A stretch of 37,075 bases of DNA from Myxococcales bacterium (GCA_016212965.1 JACRDA010000158.1:1-37075); one strand, 5' to 3'. Numbered from the stretch's first letter, positions 8,082 to 16,436 are shown. Notes: generated by a model from the sequence alone, not told the origin. Made by a program: numbers and translations.

Positions 8082-8300
8082 ATGGCTGACACGAACACCA
8101 CCAACGCACCGCGAAGCGACAAGCGCAAGCAGAGCCTCTACTTCCCGGAGACGATGCTCCAGGAGATCAAGGAGGAAGCCGCCCGCCTCGATCGCTCGCT
8201 CTCGTGGGTCGTGCAGCGCGCCTGGAAGCTCGCACGCGCCGATATCCGCAAGATCCCGAGCGTCAACGACATCGCCGACGACGAAGGCGACGACATGTGA
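8082..8300 (+). CDS. TIGR04563-family small protein, ribbon-helix-helix-like
   Basis: A 72-residue protein matching what I know of the TIGR04563 family, small proteins common in Myxococcota. The core KRKQSLYFPETMLQEIKEEA followed by RLDRSLSWVVQRAWKLA has the layout of a ribbon-helix-helix fold: a beta strand (QSLYFP) then two helices. Such proteins usually dimerise and bind DNA, but the role of this family is not established. The N-terminus is polar and the C-terminus acidic (DIADDEGDDM). GAGGGG lies five bases before the ATG, a strong ribosome site. The gene stands alone and follows a tandem palindromic repeat that could be its operator. Confidence 0.88.
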   Translation: MADTNTTNAPRSDKRKQSLYFPETMLQEIKEEAARLDRSLSWVVQRAWKLARADIRKIPSVNDIADDEGDDM

Positions 8301-8361
8301 GCCGCGTCCAGCGGCGGTCGGGGGACCGCCGCCGGGGCACGCGAGCTGGTGAGGGACGGGA

Positions 8362-9297
8362 TTGGCAGCTGTGGCCCAGGCGGCAGCGGGCGAGGGCTCG
8401 GCCGGGTCGGCCGGGAACTGGAGCGAGCGCTACGTGATGGCGCCCGACGGGACGCGCCTGTACGCGCGTCGCCGCGGGCCCGAGTCGGCGCCGCTCACGT
8501 CCGTCCTGTGCGATGGCATCGCGTGTGACGGCTTCATCTGGAAGTACCTCGTCGACGATCTGCTCGCCCACGGGGCGGTGCTCCACTGGAACTACCGCGG
8601 CCACGGGCGCAGCGCCGCGCCCACCGACCCCGACCGGATCGAGATGTCGGATCTCGTCTCGGACCTCGACGCGGTGCGCGCTGCCTGGGTGCCGGGGCCG
8701 GCGCTGCTCTTCGGCCACTCGCTCGGCTGCCAGGTGGCGCTCGAGGGCTACCGCAGCCGCCCGCGCGACGTCGCCGGTCTGGTGCTCATCTGCGGCGCAC
8801 CGGGGCACGTGACGCACACCTTCAAGGGCACCGACGCCCTCGCGCAGGCCCTGCCCGGCCTCATCGAGCGGGTGAAGCGCAACCCGCAGCTCTCCCGCGC
8901 GCTCTGGGGTAACCTGCCCCCGAGCGTCGCCACACGCATCGCGCTGCGCACGGGCGAGGTCGCGTCGAACATCCGGGCCGAGGACCTCTTGCCGTACATG
9001 GAGCACATCGCGGACCTCGACCTGCTCATGTTCCTGCGCATGCTGCGCGCGGCGGGCGAGGTGACGGCCGAGGACGTGCTGCCCACGCTCCAGGTGCCGG
9101 TGCTCGTCGTCGCCGGCGAGCTCGACTCCTTCACGCCGCTGCACCTCGCCGAGCGCATGGCGGCCCAGATCCCGAACAGCGAGCTCGCGGTGTTTCGCGG
9201 CGCCACGCACGTCGTGCCCATCGAGCGGCGCGAGGAGCTCTGCGAGCGCATCGCCAAGTTCGTGCGCGACCGCGTGTGCGGAGGGGATGCCCCATGA
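8362..9297 (+). CDS. Alpha/beta-hydrolase fold protein
   Basis: Predicted cytoplasmic serine hydrolase; substrate unknown. The full alpha/beta-hydrolase layout is visible: oxyanion region WNYRGHGRS, nucleophile elbow FGHSLGC with Ser120, acid residue Asp255 in VVAGELDSFTP, and catalytic His283 in GATHVVP. The length (311 residues) is normal for the family. The chosen TTG start has GAGGG upstream at good spacing; a GTG three codons later and the ATG at 8437 (MAPDGTRLY) are alternatives. The stop overlaps the ATG of the next gene (ATGA), so hydrolase and histidine-kinase-like protein are translationally coupled. Esterase, lactonase or haloperoxidase-like activities are all possible. Confidence 0.9.
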   Translation: MAAVAQAAAGEGSAGSAGNWSERYVMAPDGTRLYARRRGPESAPLTSVLCDGIACDGFIWKYLVDDLLAHGAVLHWNYRGHGRSAAPTDPDRIEMSDLVSDLDAVRAAWVPGPALLFGHSLGCQVALEGYRSRPRDVAGLVLICGAPGHVTHTFKGTDALAQALPGLIERVKRNPQLSRALWGNLPPSVATRIALRTGEVASNIRAEDLLPYMEHIADLDLLMFLRMLRAAGEVTAEDVLPTLQVPVLVVAGELDSFTPLHLAERMAAQIPNSELAVFRGATHVVPIERREELCERIAKFVRDRVCGGDAP

Positions 9298-9989
9298 AGA
9301 ACCTGGACCCGGCGCTGCTCGGCGAGATGATGGCGGCCTTCGCCCACGACCTGCGCAACCCGCTCTCGGCCGTGGTCACGAACGTCGAGTTCGCCCGGCG
9401 CCTGCTCGACCCGGCGACCGCCGACAAGGACCTCGTCGAGGCGCTCGACGACTGCGCCGTGGCCTGCGAGCTCTTGCGCCGCATCACCGCGAACCTCGAC
9501 CTCTTGAGCCGCAACTCGGACGCGCTCGAGCCGGAGCGCATCGCCGTGGGCGAGGTCGTGTCGGAGCTCGTGCGGAGCTACGCCGGCGTGTGTGCGCAGG
9601 CCGGTCTCGGCGTCGACGTCGCACCCATCGCGGCGTCGCTCGACGTCACGAGCGACCGGACCGTGCTCGCGCTCGGCTACGAGAACCTCTTCGCCGACGC
9701 CGTGCAGCACGCGCCGCGCGGGTCCACCGTGCGGCTCGCGGCGAAGGTCGACGGCGACGGGCTGCGCTTCGAGGTGCGGGACGACGGCCCGGCGATCCCG
9801 GCCGAGCTGCGCGCGCTCGCGCTGAGCGCCGCGGGGCAGACGAGCCGCGGTCGCAAGACCGGCAGCCGCTACGGCCGCGGCCTTGCCCTGCTCTGCGCGG
9901 CCGATGCGGCGCGCCGCCTCGGCGGTCGGGTCGAGATCGACGGCGACACCCGCGGCAGTCGCCTCGCGTTCGTCGTGCCGCGACGCTGA
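9294..9989 (+). CDS. Sensor-less histidine-kinase-like protein
   Basis: A 231-residue soluble protein with only the core of a histidine kinase. The phosphoacceptor helix has FAHDLRNPL with His18, unusually close to the N-terminus, so there is no sensor or membrane domain. An HATPase_c-like region follows: the N-box reads ENLFADAVQHAP, where the usual Mg-binding Asn is Asp135; the G1-like box is DDGPAIP and the G2-like region YGRGLALL. The changed N-box makes normal ATP turnover uncertain; it may bind ATP and act as a phosphotransfer or scaffold protein. The ATG overlaps the hydrolase stop (ATGA) and is preceded by GAGGGG. No response regulator lies beside it. Confidence 0.87.
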   Translation: MKNLDPALLGEMMAAFAHDLRNPLSAVVTNVEFARRLLDPATADKDLVEALDDCAVACELLRRITANLDLLSRNSDALEPERIAVGEVVSELVRSYAGVCAQAGLGVDVAPIAASLDVTSDRTVLALGYENLFADAVQHAPRGSTVRLAAKVDGDGLRFEVRDDGPAIPAELRALALSAAGQTSRGRKTGSRYGRGLALLCAADAARRLGGRVEIDGDTRGSRLAFVVPRR

Positions 9990-9992
9990 CGC

Positions 9993-11237
9993 TCACCGCT
10001 GGGTGATGACCACGCGGTTGTCCTCGCGGTAGGCGATGCCGCCGGTCTCGCCGTAGCAGCCGAGGCAGGTGGCCCACTCGAGCTTGCGCTTCACGTTCTG
10101 ATTGAAGACGAGCACGACCGGGCCGGGGTCGCCGGTCATGACGAAGGTCGCCGCCACGCGGAAGCGATCGCCCGGCAGGCGGTGGAACGCAGCGATGAAG
10201 CTGTCCTTGCCGGACAGGCCGGTGACGAGGAGAAGCTCCTCGCCGGGCACGGGGCTCCAGGCGAGCGGCGCGGTCGTGAGCTCGGCCTGGGGGGGCAACG
10301 GATCGCCCGCGTCGGTGCCGGGCGTGCTCGTGGCGCGGCGCCTGACCGAGTCGATCGCCTGCTCCTCGCGGAAGTACTTCACGTCGCCCGCGAGGCCCGC
10401 GAGCTGGGGCACGGCGGCGAACATGGTGGCGAGGCGCGCGGCCGGCAGCTCCGCCTTCTGGAACACCGGTGCCGGTCGGGGCGCGGGGATGGACGCGGTG
10501 CTCGGCGTGCCGTAGCAGCAACGGAAGCCGAGGTCGGAGGCGGCCGCCTCGGCGGCGACCGCGAGGCGGTGGGCGCAGCGGTGGTCGACGTCCGCCGCGT
10601 CGGCGCGGGCGCCGCGCACGGCCGCGGCCCGGGCCTGCACGCCCTCGACGGGCTCGACGTCGCTCGCGGTCCACTCGCGCATCGCGCCGCCCATGGCCAG
10701 CGCGCCGAAGCCCGAGGCGCAGGTCTCGGGCGCGGTCGCGCAGCTCGGGTCCCAGCGCTCGCCGCCCGCGTAGGCCTGCCCCTTCGGGCCGCGGCAGGCG
10801 CGCTCCCACTCGAGCTCGGTGCAGAGTCGCCCGCCGTCCGCGGCGCAGAGCTCGCCGGCCTTGGCGCGGCTCACGTTCGTCAGTGGGCGCTGGCGCGGGT
10901 CGTTCGGGTAGGGGAGGCGCGCGACGGCGAAGTCCCCGAGCTCGACCGCGAGCAGCGCCGGCTCGAGCGTCGGGTCGCGACCGCGGTCGCCCGGCGTGCG
11001 GCCCGCGACGAAGGCGCCGGCCGGGACGTCGGCGCGCTCGCCCGCGCCGCGCGCGGACTCGTGCTGCTGCGCCGGGACGGCTGCGTCGGGCTCGTCGTCC
11101 TCGGCCGCGGCCAGGAGCGGCGCCGTCGTGTCGGCTGCCCCGGGGCCGCCCGTCCCCGTGTCCTTCGGGCCGCCGCAGGCCGCGAGCAGCACGCCGAGCG
11201 CGAGCGCGCGGCACGGGAGGGGGAACGGGGACGCCAT
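9993..11237 (-). CDS. Lipoprotein with SUMF1-like (formylglycine-generating-enzyme-fold) domain
   Basis: Predicted 414-residue lipoprotein. The signal sequence ends in the lipobox LAAC, followed by a Gly/Thr/Asp-rich linker. Residues about 85-255 resemble the SUMF1/FGE-sulfatase fold: GRLCTELEWERACRGP, MREWTASDV and a closing DLGFRCCYG are the usual landmarks. The typical copper-binding catalytic cysteine pair of true formylglycine-generating enzymes is not evident, so this is more likely a binding or structural variant, as often seen in myxobacterial exported proteins. The C-terminal about 150 residues (LVTGLSGKDSFIAAFHR, TCLGCYGETGG) are of unknown type. An alternative GTG start lies three codons upstream. 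It is convergent with the histidine-kinase-like gene, only 3 bp away. Confidence 0.83.
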   Translation of the reverse strand: MASPFPLPCRALALGVLLAACGGPKDTGTGGPGAADTTAPLLAAAEDDEPDAAVPAQQHESARGAGERADVPAGAFVAGRTPGDRGRDPTLEPALLAVELGDFAVARLPYPNDPRQRPLTNVSRAKAGELCAADGGRLCTELEWERACRGPKGQAYAGGERWDPSCATAPETCASGFGALAMGGAMREWTASDVEPVEGVQARAAAVRGARADAADVDHRCAHRLAVAAEAAASDLGFRCCYGTPSTASIPAPRPAPVFQKAELPAARLATMFAAVPQLAGLAGDVKYFREEQAIDSVRRRATSTPGTDAGDPLPPQAELTTAPLAWSPVPGEELLLVTGLSGKDSFIAAFHRLPGDRFRVAATFVMTGDPGPVVLVFNQNVKRKLEWATCLGCYGETGGIAYREDNRVVITQR

Positions 11238-11321
11238 CGGGCTCACGCAGGCTTACAACGGCCGAGCGCGCCTGGCACGTCCGCGCTCCTCGGGCGCGCG
11301 CCACGCGCTATGGTCTCCGAC

Positions 11322-11603
11322 ATGGCGGTTGCCGACAGCCCCCCCGACCCGATGGCGGCCCAGATGGCGCGCCTGCTCAGCGCGAGCGACACCGCGGAGC
11401 TCGGCGAGATCGTGCGGCGCTGGGTGCTCGAGGCACCGGACCCGCGCACGGCGCACCAGTACGAGGTGTTCGGCGCGAAGCTGCTCGAGCTGCGGCGCGC
11501 GATGGAGGAGTCCGGGGTGGTGCCGCCCGAGGCGGAGCTCGCGCAGACGCTCACCCTGATGCTGCGCCTCGCGGCGCAGTCGGGCGGCGGCCCGATGCGC
11601 TAA
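11322..11603 (+). CDS. Small protein of unknown function
   Basis: A 93-residue, probably helical and acidic protein with no signal or membrane segment. Core segments are MAAQMARLLSASDTAELGEI and QYEVFGAKLLELRRAM. I do not recognise a family. Neither this ATG nor the in-frame ATG four codons upstream (11310) has a clear ribosome site, so the start is uncertain. It is divergent from the SUMF1-like gene and lies 39 bp before the prepilin peptidase gene, so it may lead that transcript. Codon use is typical of the window. Confidence 0.6.
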   Translation: MAVADSPPDPMAAQMARLLSASDTAELGEIVRRWVLEAPDPRTAHQYEVFGAKLLELRRAMEESGVVPPEAELAQTLTLMLRLAAQSGGGPMR

Positions 11604-11642
11604 GCTCGCTCCGCGCGGCCCCCGCTCGCCCCGGAAGACCCC

Positions 11643-12632
11643 TTGACCCCCGCCGACGTGCCCCCCCTCGCGCTCGGGGAACTGCCCCCCGACATGCTGC
11701 GCGTCTTCGCCGTGGCCTTCGGGCTCGTGTGGGGCAGCTTTCTCAACGTCGTCATCTACCGGGTGCCGCGCGGCATGAGCGTGTCGCGCCCCGCGTCGCA
11801 CTGCCCGGCGTGCGGCCAGCCGATCCGCGCCTGGAACAACATCCCCGTCGTGAGCTTCCTCCTCATGCGCGGCCGGGCGCGCTGCTGCGGGGCGCGCGTG
11901 TCGTGGCGCTACCCCGCGGTCGAGCTCCTCGGCGGCCTCCTGTCGTGGGCCGTGCTCGAGGTGATCGTCTTCGGGCTCGCGCAGCGGACACCCTGGTACC
12001 ACGCGCTCGCCGTCTACGGCGCGAGCTTCGCGCTCGCGCTCGGGCTCGTGGCCGCCGCGTTCATCGACCTCGAGCACATGATCGTGCCCGACTCGGTGAG
12101 CCTCGGGGGCACGGTGCTCGGCCTGGCGACCTTCAGCCTGCGCGACCTGCGCTTCGTCGACTGCGCGCTCGGCGCGCTCGTGGGCTTCGTCGTCGTGTGG
12201 CTGCCCTTCGATTTCCTCTACAAGCGCGTGCGCGGCAAGGCGGGCATGGGGCTCGGGGACGCGAAGCTCCTCATGCTCGCGGGGGCCTGGTTCGGCTGGA
12301 GCGGTGCGCTCCTCGTGCTCGGGGCGGGCGCCGTGCAGGGCTCGCTCGCGACGCTCGCTGTCCTCATGGTGCGCGGCAAGCTCGAGGAGCCCGAGGCGGT
12401 GCGCGCCGAGCGCGCGGCCCTGCACGCCGAGCTCGAGACGCTGACCGGGGAGGACCAGAAGGAGGAGCGCGAGGCGCTGGAGCGCGAACTCGCCGAGGAT
12501 CCGCTCGGCGACGAGCCCGAGAGCGGCGCGGGGCGGGCGCGCGTGGCCTTCGGGCCGTTCCTCATCCTGGCCACGCTCGAGCTCTTGCTGCTCGGGCGCG
12601 AGCGTGTGCTCGGCTGGCTCTCGGGCGAGTGA
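11643..12632 (+). CDS. pilD: Prepilin peptidase (type IV leader peptidase / N-methyltransferase)
   Basis: Inner-membrane aspartic protease that cleaves and usually N-methylates type IV prepilins and pseudopilins. GSFLNVVIYRVPRG near the N-terminus is the family hallmark. A zinc-type cysteine region follows: CPAC (Cys54, Cys57) and Cys81-Cys82, where the second pair is CC instead of the usual CxxC. Catalytic aspartates are Asp142 (FIDLEHMIVPD) and Asp206 (GMGLGDAKLL). Several hydrophobic helices are evident. Between the last helices lies a charged insert of about 55 residues, rich in Glu/Arg (residues about 245-300), before the closing FGPFLILATLELLLL; the usual loop is short. The TTG start has GGAAG six bases upstream. 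It heads a run of housekeeping genes. Confidence 0.94.
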   Translation: MTPADVPPLALGELPPDMLRVFAVAFGLVWGSFLNVVIYRVPRGMSVSRPASHCPACGQPIRAWNNIPVVSFLLMRGRARCCGARVSWRYPAVELLGGLLSWAVLEVIVFGLAQRTPWYHALAVYGASFALALGLVAAAFIDLEHMIVPDSVSLGGTVLGLATFSLRDLRFVDCALGALVGFVVVWLPFDFLYKRVRGKAGMGLGDAKLLMLAGAWFGWSGALLVLGAGAVQGSLATLAVLMVRGKLEEPEAVRAERAALHAELETLTGEDQKEEREALERELAEDPLGDEPESGAGRARVAFGPFLILATLELLLLGRERVLGWLSGE

Positions 12633-12731
12633 GCGGCGCCTGCGGCGCGACAAAGGGCTTGCGGCCCCCGTCCTGCGCGAACAGATGAAGGCGCACGCCG
12701 GGCGCGTGCGCGCGGTCCGCGTGGAGGCCCC

Positions 12732-14141
12732 ATGCCGTTCGAGATCCCCCGTCACGTGTTTCGCGAGTACGACATCCGCGGCGTCGCCGCGCGCGATCTC
12801 TCGGACGAGCTCGTCACGGCGCTCGGGGCGGCCTTCGCCGAGATCCTGAGCCGGGGCGGCTGGCAGGAGCGCGCCCGCGTCGCCGTGTGTCGCGACTGCC
12901 GGCTCTCGAGCGACCGGCTCTTCGCCGCGCTGACGAGCGGGCTCACGCGCGCCGGGGTCGACGTCGTCGACCTCGGCGTCGGTCCGACGCCGCTGCTCTA
13001 CTTCGGGGCCCAGGCGCTCGAGACCGACGGCGCCGTCATGATCACCGGCAGCCACAACCCGCCCGACGAGAACGGCTTCAAGCTCCTGCACCGCACGGTC
13101 GCGCTGTCGGGTGCCGAGGTGCGCGAGGTGGCCGACGTCATCGAGGCGCGCCAGGAGACGCCCGGACCGGAAGTGGAGGCGGCGGGCACGGTGAGCGCGC
13201 GCGACCTCGCCACCGAGTACGTGGCCGCCGTCCGGCAGGGGCTGCGGCTCGAGGGCCTCGTCAAGAAGCCGCGCGTCGTCGTCGACGCCGGCAACGGCGC
13301 GGCCGGGCCGCTCGGCGTCCGGACGCTGCGCGAGCTCGGCTTCGAGGTCGACGCGCTCTACTGCGACATGGACGGCCGCTTCCCGAACCACCACCCCGAC
13401 CCGACCGAGGAGCACAACCTCGTGGCGCTCCGCGCGCGCGTCGCCGAGCTCGGGGCCGACCTCGGCATCGCGTGGGACGGCGACGGCGACCGGCTCGGCG
13501 TCATCGACCGCACGGGGGCGATCGTGTGGGGCGACAAGCTCATGATCCTGTTCGCGCGCGCCCTGCTCGCCGAGCGACCCGGCGCGACCATCCTCGGCGA
13601 GGTGAAGTGCTCCGAGACGCTGTACGCCGACATCCGCGCGCGCGGCGGGCGCGCGATCGTGGGGCAGACGGGGCACTCGCTCATCAAGAAGCGCATGAAG
13701 CAGGAGGGCGCCGCGCTCGCGGGCGAGATGAGCGGCCACCTGTTCTTCGCCGACCGCTACTTCGGCTACGACGACGCCATCTACGCCGCGGCGCGCCTGC
13801 TCGAGATCGTGGCGCGCGAGGGCAAGGGCCCGGACGAGCTGCTCGCCGACGTGCCGCGCACGGCGAGCACCCCCGAGATCCGCGTCCCGTGCCCCGACGA
13901 GCTCAAGTTCCGCGTCGTCGAGCGCGTGCTCGCGCACTACCGCTCGCGCTACCGCGTGCTCGAGGTGGACGGGGCGCGCATCGACTTCGGCGGCGGGGCG
14001 TGGGGGCTGTGCCGCGCCTCGAACACCCAGTCCGTGCTCGTCCTGCGCTTCGAGGCGCACGACGCCTCGCGCCGCGACGCCGTGCGCGCCGACGTCGAGG
14101 CGGTCGTCGAAGAGGCGAAGCGCGCGCTCGGAGCCGCTTGA
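12732..14141 (+). CDS. algC: Phosphomannomutase/phosphoglucomutase (AlgC/ManB type)
   Basis: Interconverts mannose-6-phosphate and mannose-1-phosphate, and usually the glucose forms, feeding surface polysaccharide synthesis. All four signature loops of the alpha-D-phosphohexomutase family are present: EYDIRG near the start, phosphoserine loop TGSHNPP with Ser107, metal loop DGDGDR, sugar-binding GEMSGHLFF, and phosphate-binding RASNTQ. The length of 469 residues matches the family. GGAGG lies close before the ATG. Its stop overlaps the TTG start of prmC. A second, Pgm-type mutase lies at 28943-30592, so the two probably divide mannose- and glucose-phosphate work; that division is inference. 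Confidence 0.95.
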   Translation: MPFEIPRHVFREYDIRGVAARDLSDELVTALGAAFAEILSRGGWQERARVAVCRDCRLSSDRLFAALTSGLTRAGVDVVDLGVGPTPLLYFGAQALETDGAVMITGSHNPPDENGFKLLHRTVALSGAEVREVADVIEARQETPGPEVEAAGTVSARDLATEYVAAVRQGLRLEGLVKKPRVVVDAGNGAAGPLGVRTLRELGFEVDALYCDMDGRFPNHHPDPTEEHNLVALRARVAELGADLGIAWDGDGDRLGVIDRTGAIVWGDKLMILFARALLAERPGATILGEVKCSETLYADIRARGGRAIVGQTGHSLIKKRMKQEGAALAGEMSGHLFFADRYFGYDDAIYAAARLLEIVAREGKGPDELLADVPRTASTPEIRVPCPDELKFRVVERVLAHYRSRYRVLEVDGARIDFGGGAWGLCRASNTQSVLVLRFEAHDASRRDAVRADVEAVVEEAKRALGAA

Positions 14142-15061
14142 GCGCGGGCGCCGAGGACGCCTCGGGGGCCGCCGCGGGTGGCACCTGGACCGTGCGCCGC
14201 GTGGTCGCGTGGGCCACCGACGACTTCCGGCGGCGCGGCTCGGCCTCGCCGCGGCTCGAGTGCGAGCTCCTGCTCTGCCAGGTGCTCGGCTGCGACCGGG
14301 TCAAGCTCGTCATCGACGCCGACCGCCCGCTCGAGCCGGGGGAGCTCGCCGCCTACCGCGCCCTGCACCAGCGGCGGCGGCGCGGCGAGCCCGTGGCCTA
14401 CCTCCGCGGCGAGCGCGAGTTCTACGGCCACCGCTTCGTGGTCGACCGGCGCGTCCTCGTGCCGCGTCCCGAGACGGAGCTGCTCGTCGAGGTCGGGCTG
14501 CGCCGGACGCAAGCGCTGTCCCTCTCGGCCCGGGTCCTCGACCTCTGCACGGGCTCCGGCTGCGTCGCCATCGCGCTGAAGAAGCAGCGCCCGACGACGC
14601 TCGTCGTCGGCAGCGACGTCTCGCGCGACGCACTCGCAGTCGCGCGCCTGAACGCCGAGCGGCTCGGGGCGCTCGTCGGCTGGCTCGAGAGCGACCTCTT
14701 CGCCGCCCTCGCGCGCTGTCGGGGCAAGCTCGACCTCGTGACCGCCAACCCGCCGTACATCGCCGAGCGCGACGTCGCGGGGCTGCCCGTCGACGTGCGC
14801 GACTTCGAGCCGCGGCTCGCGCTCGTCGCCGGACCGGACGGGCTCGCCTTCTACCGCCGGCTCGCTGCCGAGGCGCCGGCGATGCTCGCCCCGGCAGGCG
14901 TGCTCTCGGTCGAGGTCGGCGCCGGGCAGGCGGGCGCCGTGGCCGAGCTCTTCGCGGTGGCGGGCCTCGTCGAGGTCGCGATCGACAAGGATTACGCGGG
15001 GATCGAGCGAGTCGTCTCGGCGCGGCTCGCAACGGTTGAGCCCGGCGCCGCCGGGGGCTAG
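14138..15061 (+). CDS. prmC: Peptide chain release factor N5-glutamine methyltransferase
   Basis: Methylates the Gln of the GGQ motif in release factors RF1 and RF2, needed for efficient translation termination. The N-terminal helical domain is followed by PRPETELLVE, a SAM-binding loop VLDLCTGSGCVAIAL and the catalytic NPPY (Asn204-Tyr207). The length of 307 residues is slightly above the usual of about 280, because of an Ala/Gly-rich N-terminus. The TTG start overlaps the algC stop (TTGA), indicating translational coupling; an ATG alternative is not apparent upstream of the conserved domain. Confidence 0.93.
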   Translation: MSAGAEDASGAAAGGTWTVRRVVAWATDDFRRRGSASPRLECELLLCQVLGCDRVKLVIDADRPLEPGELAAYRALHQRRRRGEPVAYLRGEREFYGHRFVVDRRVLVPRPETELLVEVGLRRTQALSLSARVLDLCTGSGCVAIALKKQRPTTLVVGSDVSRDALAVARLNAERLGALVGWLESDLFAALARCRGKLDLVTANPPYIAERDVAGLPVDVRDFEPRLALVAGPDGLAFYRRLAAEAPAMLAPAGVLSVEVGAGQAGAVAELFAVAGLVEVAIDKDYAGIERVVSARLATVEPGAAGG

Positions 15062-15071
15062 CCTACGGGAC

Positions 15072-16019
15072 GTGCCAGATCCCGCTCGTTCCGGACCGGA
15101 CGGGCGTCGCGGCGTACGACCCCCCGGGCCGGACGAGAGGCGCCACCGACGGCGCGTCAACCTGCGGCGCAGCCTCTTCCTCCTGCCGAACATGGTCACG
15201 CTCTCGAGCGTGTTCTGCGGCTTCTACTCGATGGTGATCTCGAGCCGCGGCGAGACCGAGGACGACTACTATCGGGCCGCCCTGCTCATCATCTTCGCCA
15301 TGTTCTTCGACACGATCGACGGACGCGTGGCGCGGATGACCAAGACGGAGAGCGCCTTCGGGCTGCAGTTCGACTCGCTCGCCGACGTGCTCTGCTTCGG
15401 GGCCGCCCCCTCGCTCCTCATCTATCACTGGAGCCTGCACCAGCTCGGCGTCGGCGGGATGATCGCCGCCTTCGTGTTCACGGCCTGCGGCGCGATCCGC
15501 CTGGCGCGCTTCAACGTCCTGTCGACCGACGCGAAGGGCAAGCCGTCGAAGCCGTCCAAGTACATGGTCGGGCTGCCCATTCCGGGGGCCGCCGGCATCC
15601 TGGTCTCGCTCGTGGTCGCGAACCACGCGGTCGGCGGCCAGATCGGCGCCGAGCCCTACGCCGGCGCCCTGCTCGCGGTCACCCTCCTCTTGAGCGGGCT
15701 CATGGTCTCGACCGTGCGCTTCCGGAGCTTCAAGGACGTGCGGCTCAACTGGCGCACCCTCGGGCTCGTGACGTTCCTCGTCGGCTCGAGCATCTTCGTC
15801 GCGGCGCAGCTGAAGCCCGCCTTCGTGCTCGTGTGGCTGCTCGGCGCCTCCGTGGCGCTCGCGCTCTTCGAGTGGATCTGGGGTCTACCCCGGCGCATCC
15901 GCGAGCGCGGCACGCCGCGCGAGTCGAGCCCGCCCGTGCTGTTCGCCGAGCGCGCCGAGGTGCCCGTGACCGACGCGCCGGCCGAGCCCGTCGTCGCGCA
16001 CCGCGAGAGCCGTCCATGA
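15072..16019 (+). CDS. pssA: CDP-diacylglycerol-serine O-phosphatidyltransferase
   Basis: Inner-membrane enzyme making phosphatidylserine from CDP-diacylglycerol and serine, the first step to phosphatidylethanolamine. The CDP-alcohol phosphatidyltransferase motif is intact: DGRVARMTKTESAFGLQFDS followed by LAD, i.e. DGx2ARx8-9Gx3Dx3D. NMVTLSSVFCGF and about eight hydrophobic segments fit the PssA family. An Arg-rich cytoplasmic N-terminus and a Pro/Glu-rich tail of about 50 residues are added. I chose the GTG at 15072, just after the prmC stop with ACGGGAC before it; a TTG at 15036 inside prmC is in frame. The product of 315 residues is a little long for the family. Confidence 0.92.
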   Translation: MPDPARSGPDGRRGVRPPGPDERRHRRRVNLRRSLFLLPNMVTLSSVFCGFYSMVISSRGETEDDYYRAALLIIFAMFFDTIDGRVARMTKTESAFGLQFDSLADVLCFGAAPSLLIYHWSLHQLGVGGMIAAFVFTACGAIRLARFNVLSTDAKGKPSKPSKYMVGLPIPGAAGILVSLVVANHAVGGQIGAEPYAGALLAVTLLLSGLMVSTVRFRSFKDVRLNWRTLGLVTFLVGSSIFVAAQLKPAFVLVWLLGASVALALFEWIWGLPRRIRERGTPRESSPPVLFAERAEVPVTDAPAEPVVAHRESRP

Positions 16020-16032
16020 GCAGGGTGTGTCC

Positions 16033-16410
16033 ATGGCGGTGGTGAGCCGACTCTTCTTCCCCCAGGCGGCGCTCGACGTGCTCGTCGCGGCCGGCTCGGT
16101 CGAGCTCGACGGCGAGGAGCTCGTCATCGTGGGCAAGGGCCTGCGCTACAAGATCGTCGAAGCGGTGCGCATCCTGCGCGAGGTCGCCGGCGGGGGCGAT
16201 CCGGAGGAGCTCTGCGGCCGCGTGAAGAGCCGCCAGTACCTGAACGAGCTCGGCGCCGAGCTGCTCGGCGAGTCGCTCTTGCTCGGCGACAGCGCCTACG
16301 ACGTGAGCGCCGGCTTCGTCGGCGTTCCGGGCGGCGAGGTCGATCCGGCGAAGCTCACCGGCGGGACCGAGGAGCTCGAGCTCGCGGAGCTCGTGAAGGC
16401 GCTCGGCTGA
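16033..16410 (+). CDS. Small conserved-looking protein of unknown function
   Basis: A 125-residue soluble protein with no signal peptide. It starts MAVVSRLFFPQAALDVLVAA and continues with a beta-rich segment (GSVELDGEELVIVGKGLRYK) and a helix, then AYDVSAGFVGVPG. It reads like a compact regulatory or ligand-binding domain and I believe similar proteins occur in other myxobacteria, but I cannot name a function. AGGG lies six bases before the ATG; a GTG two codons earlier is also in frame. It follows pssA by 13 bp and is probably its co-transcribed partner. Confidence 0.8.
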   Translation: MAVVSRLFFPQAALDVLVAAGSVELDGEELVIVGKGLRYKIVEAVRILREVAGGGDPEELCGRVKSRQYLNELGAELLGESLLLGDSAYDVSAGFVGVPGGEVDPAKLTGGTEELELAELVKALG

Positions 16411-16436
16411 GGAGCTGCTTTCGCCGCGCCTGCGCC

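Noticed and set aside
9993..11237. True formylglycine-generating enzyme
   Set aside because: The fold landmarks are present, but I do not see the catalytic cysteine pair, and no sulfatase gene is nearby.
12732..14141. Phosphoglucosamine mutase GlmM
   Set aside because: The phosphoserine loop is TGSHNPP and the C-terminal loop RASNTQ, which fit the AlgC/ManB group; GlmM has a characteristic SASHNP loop and RPSGTEP.
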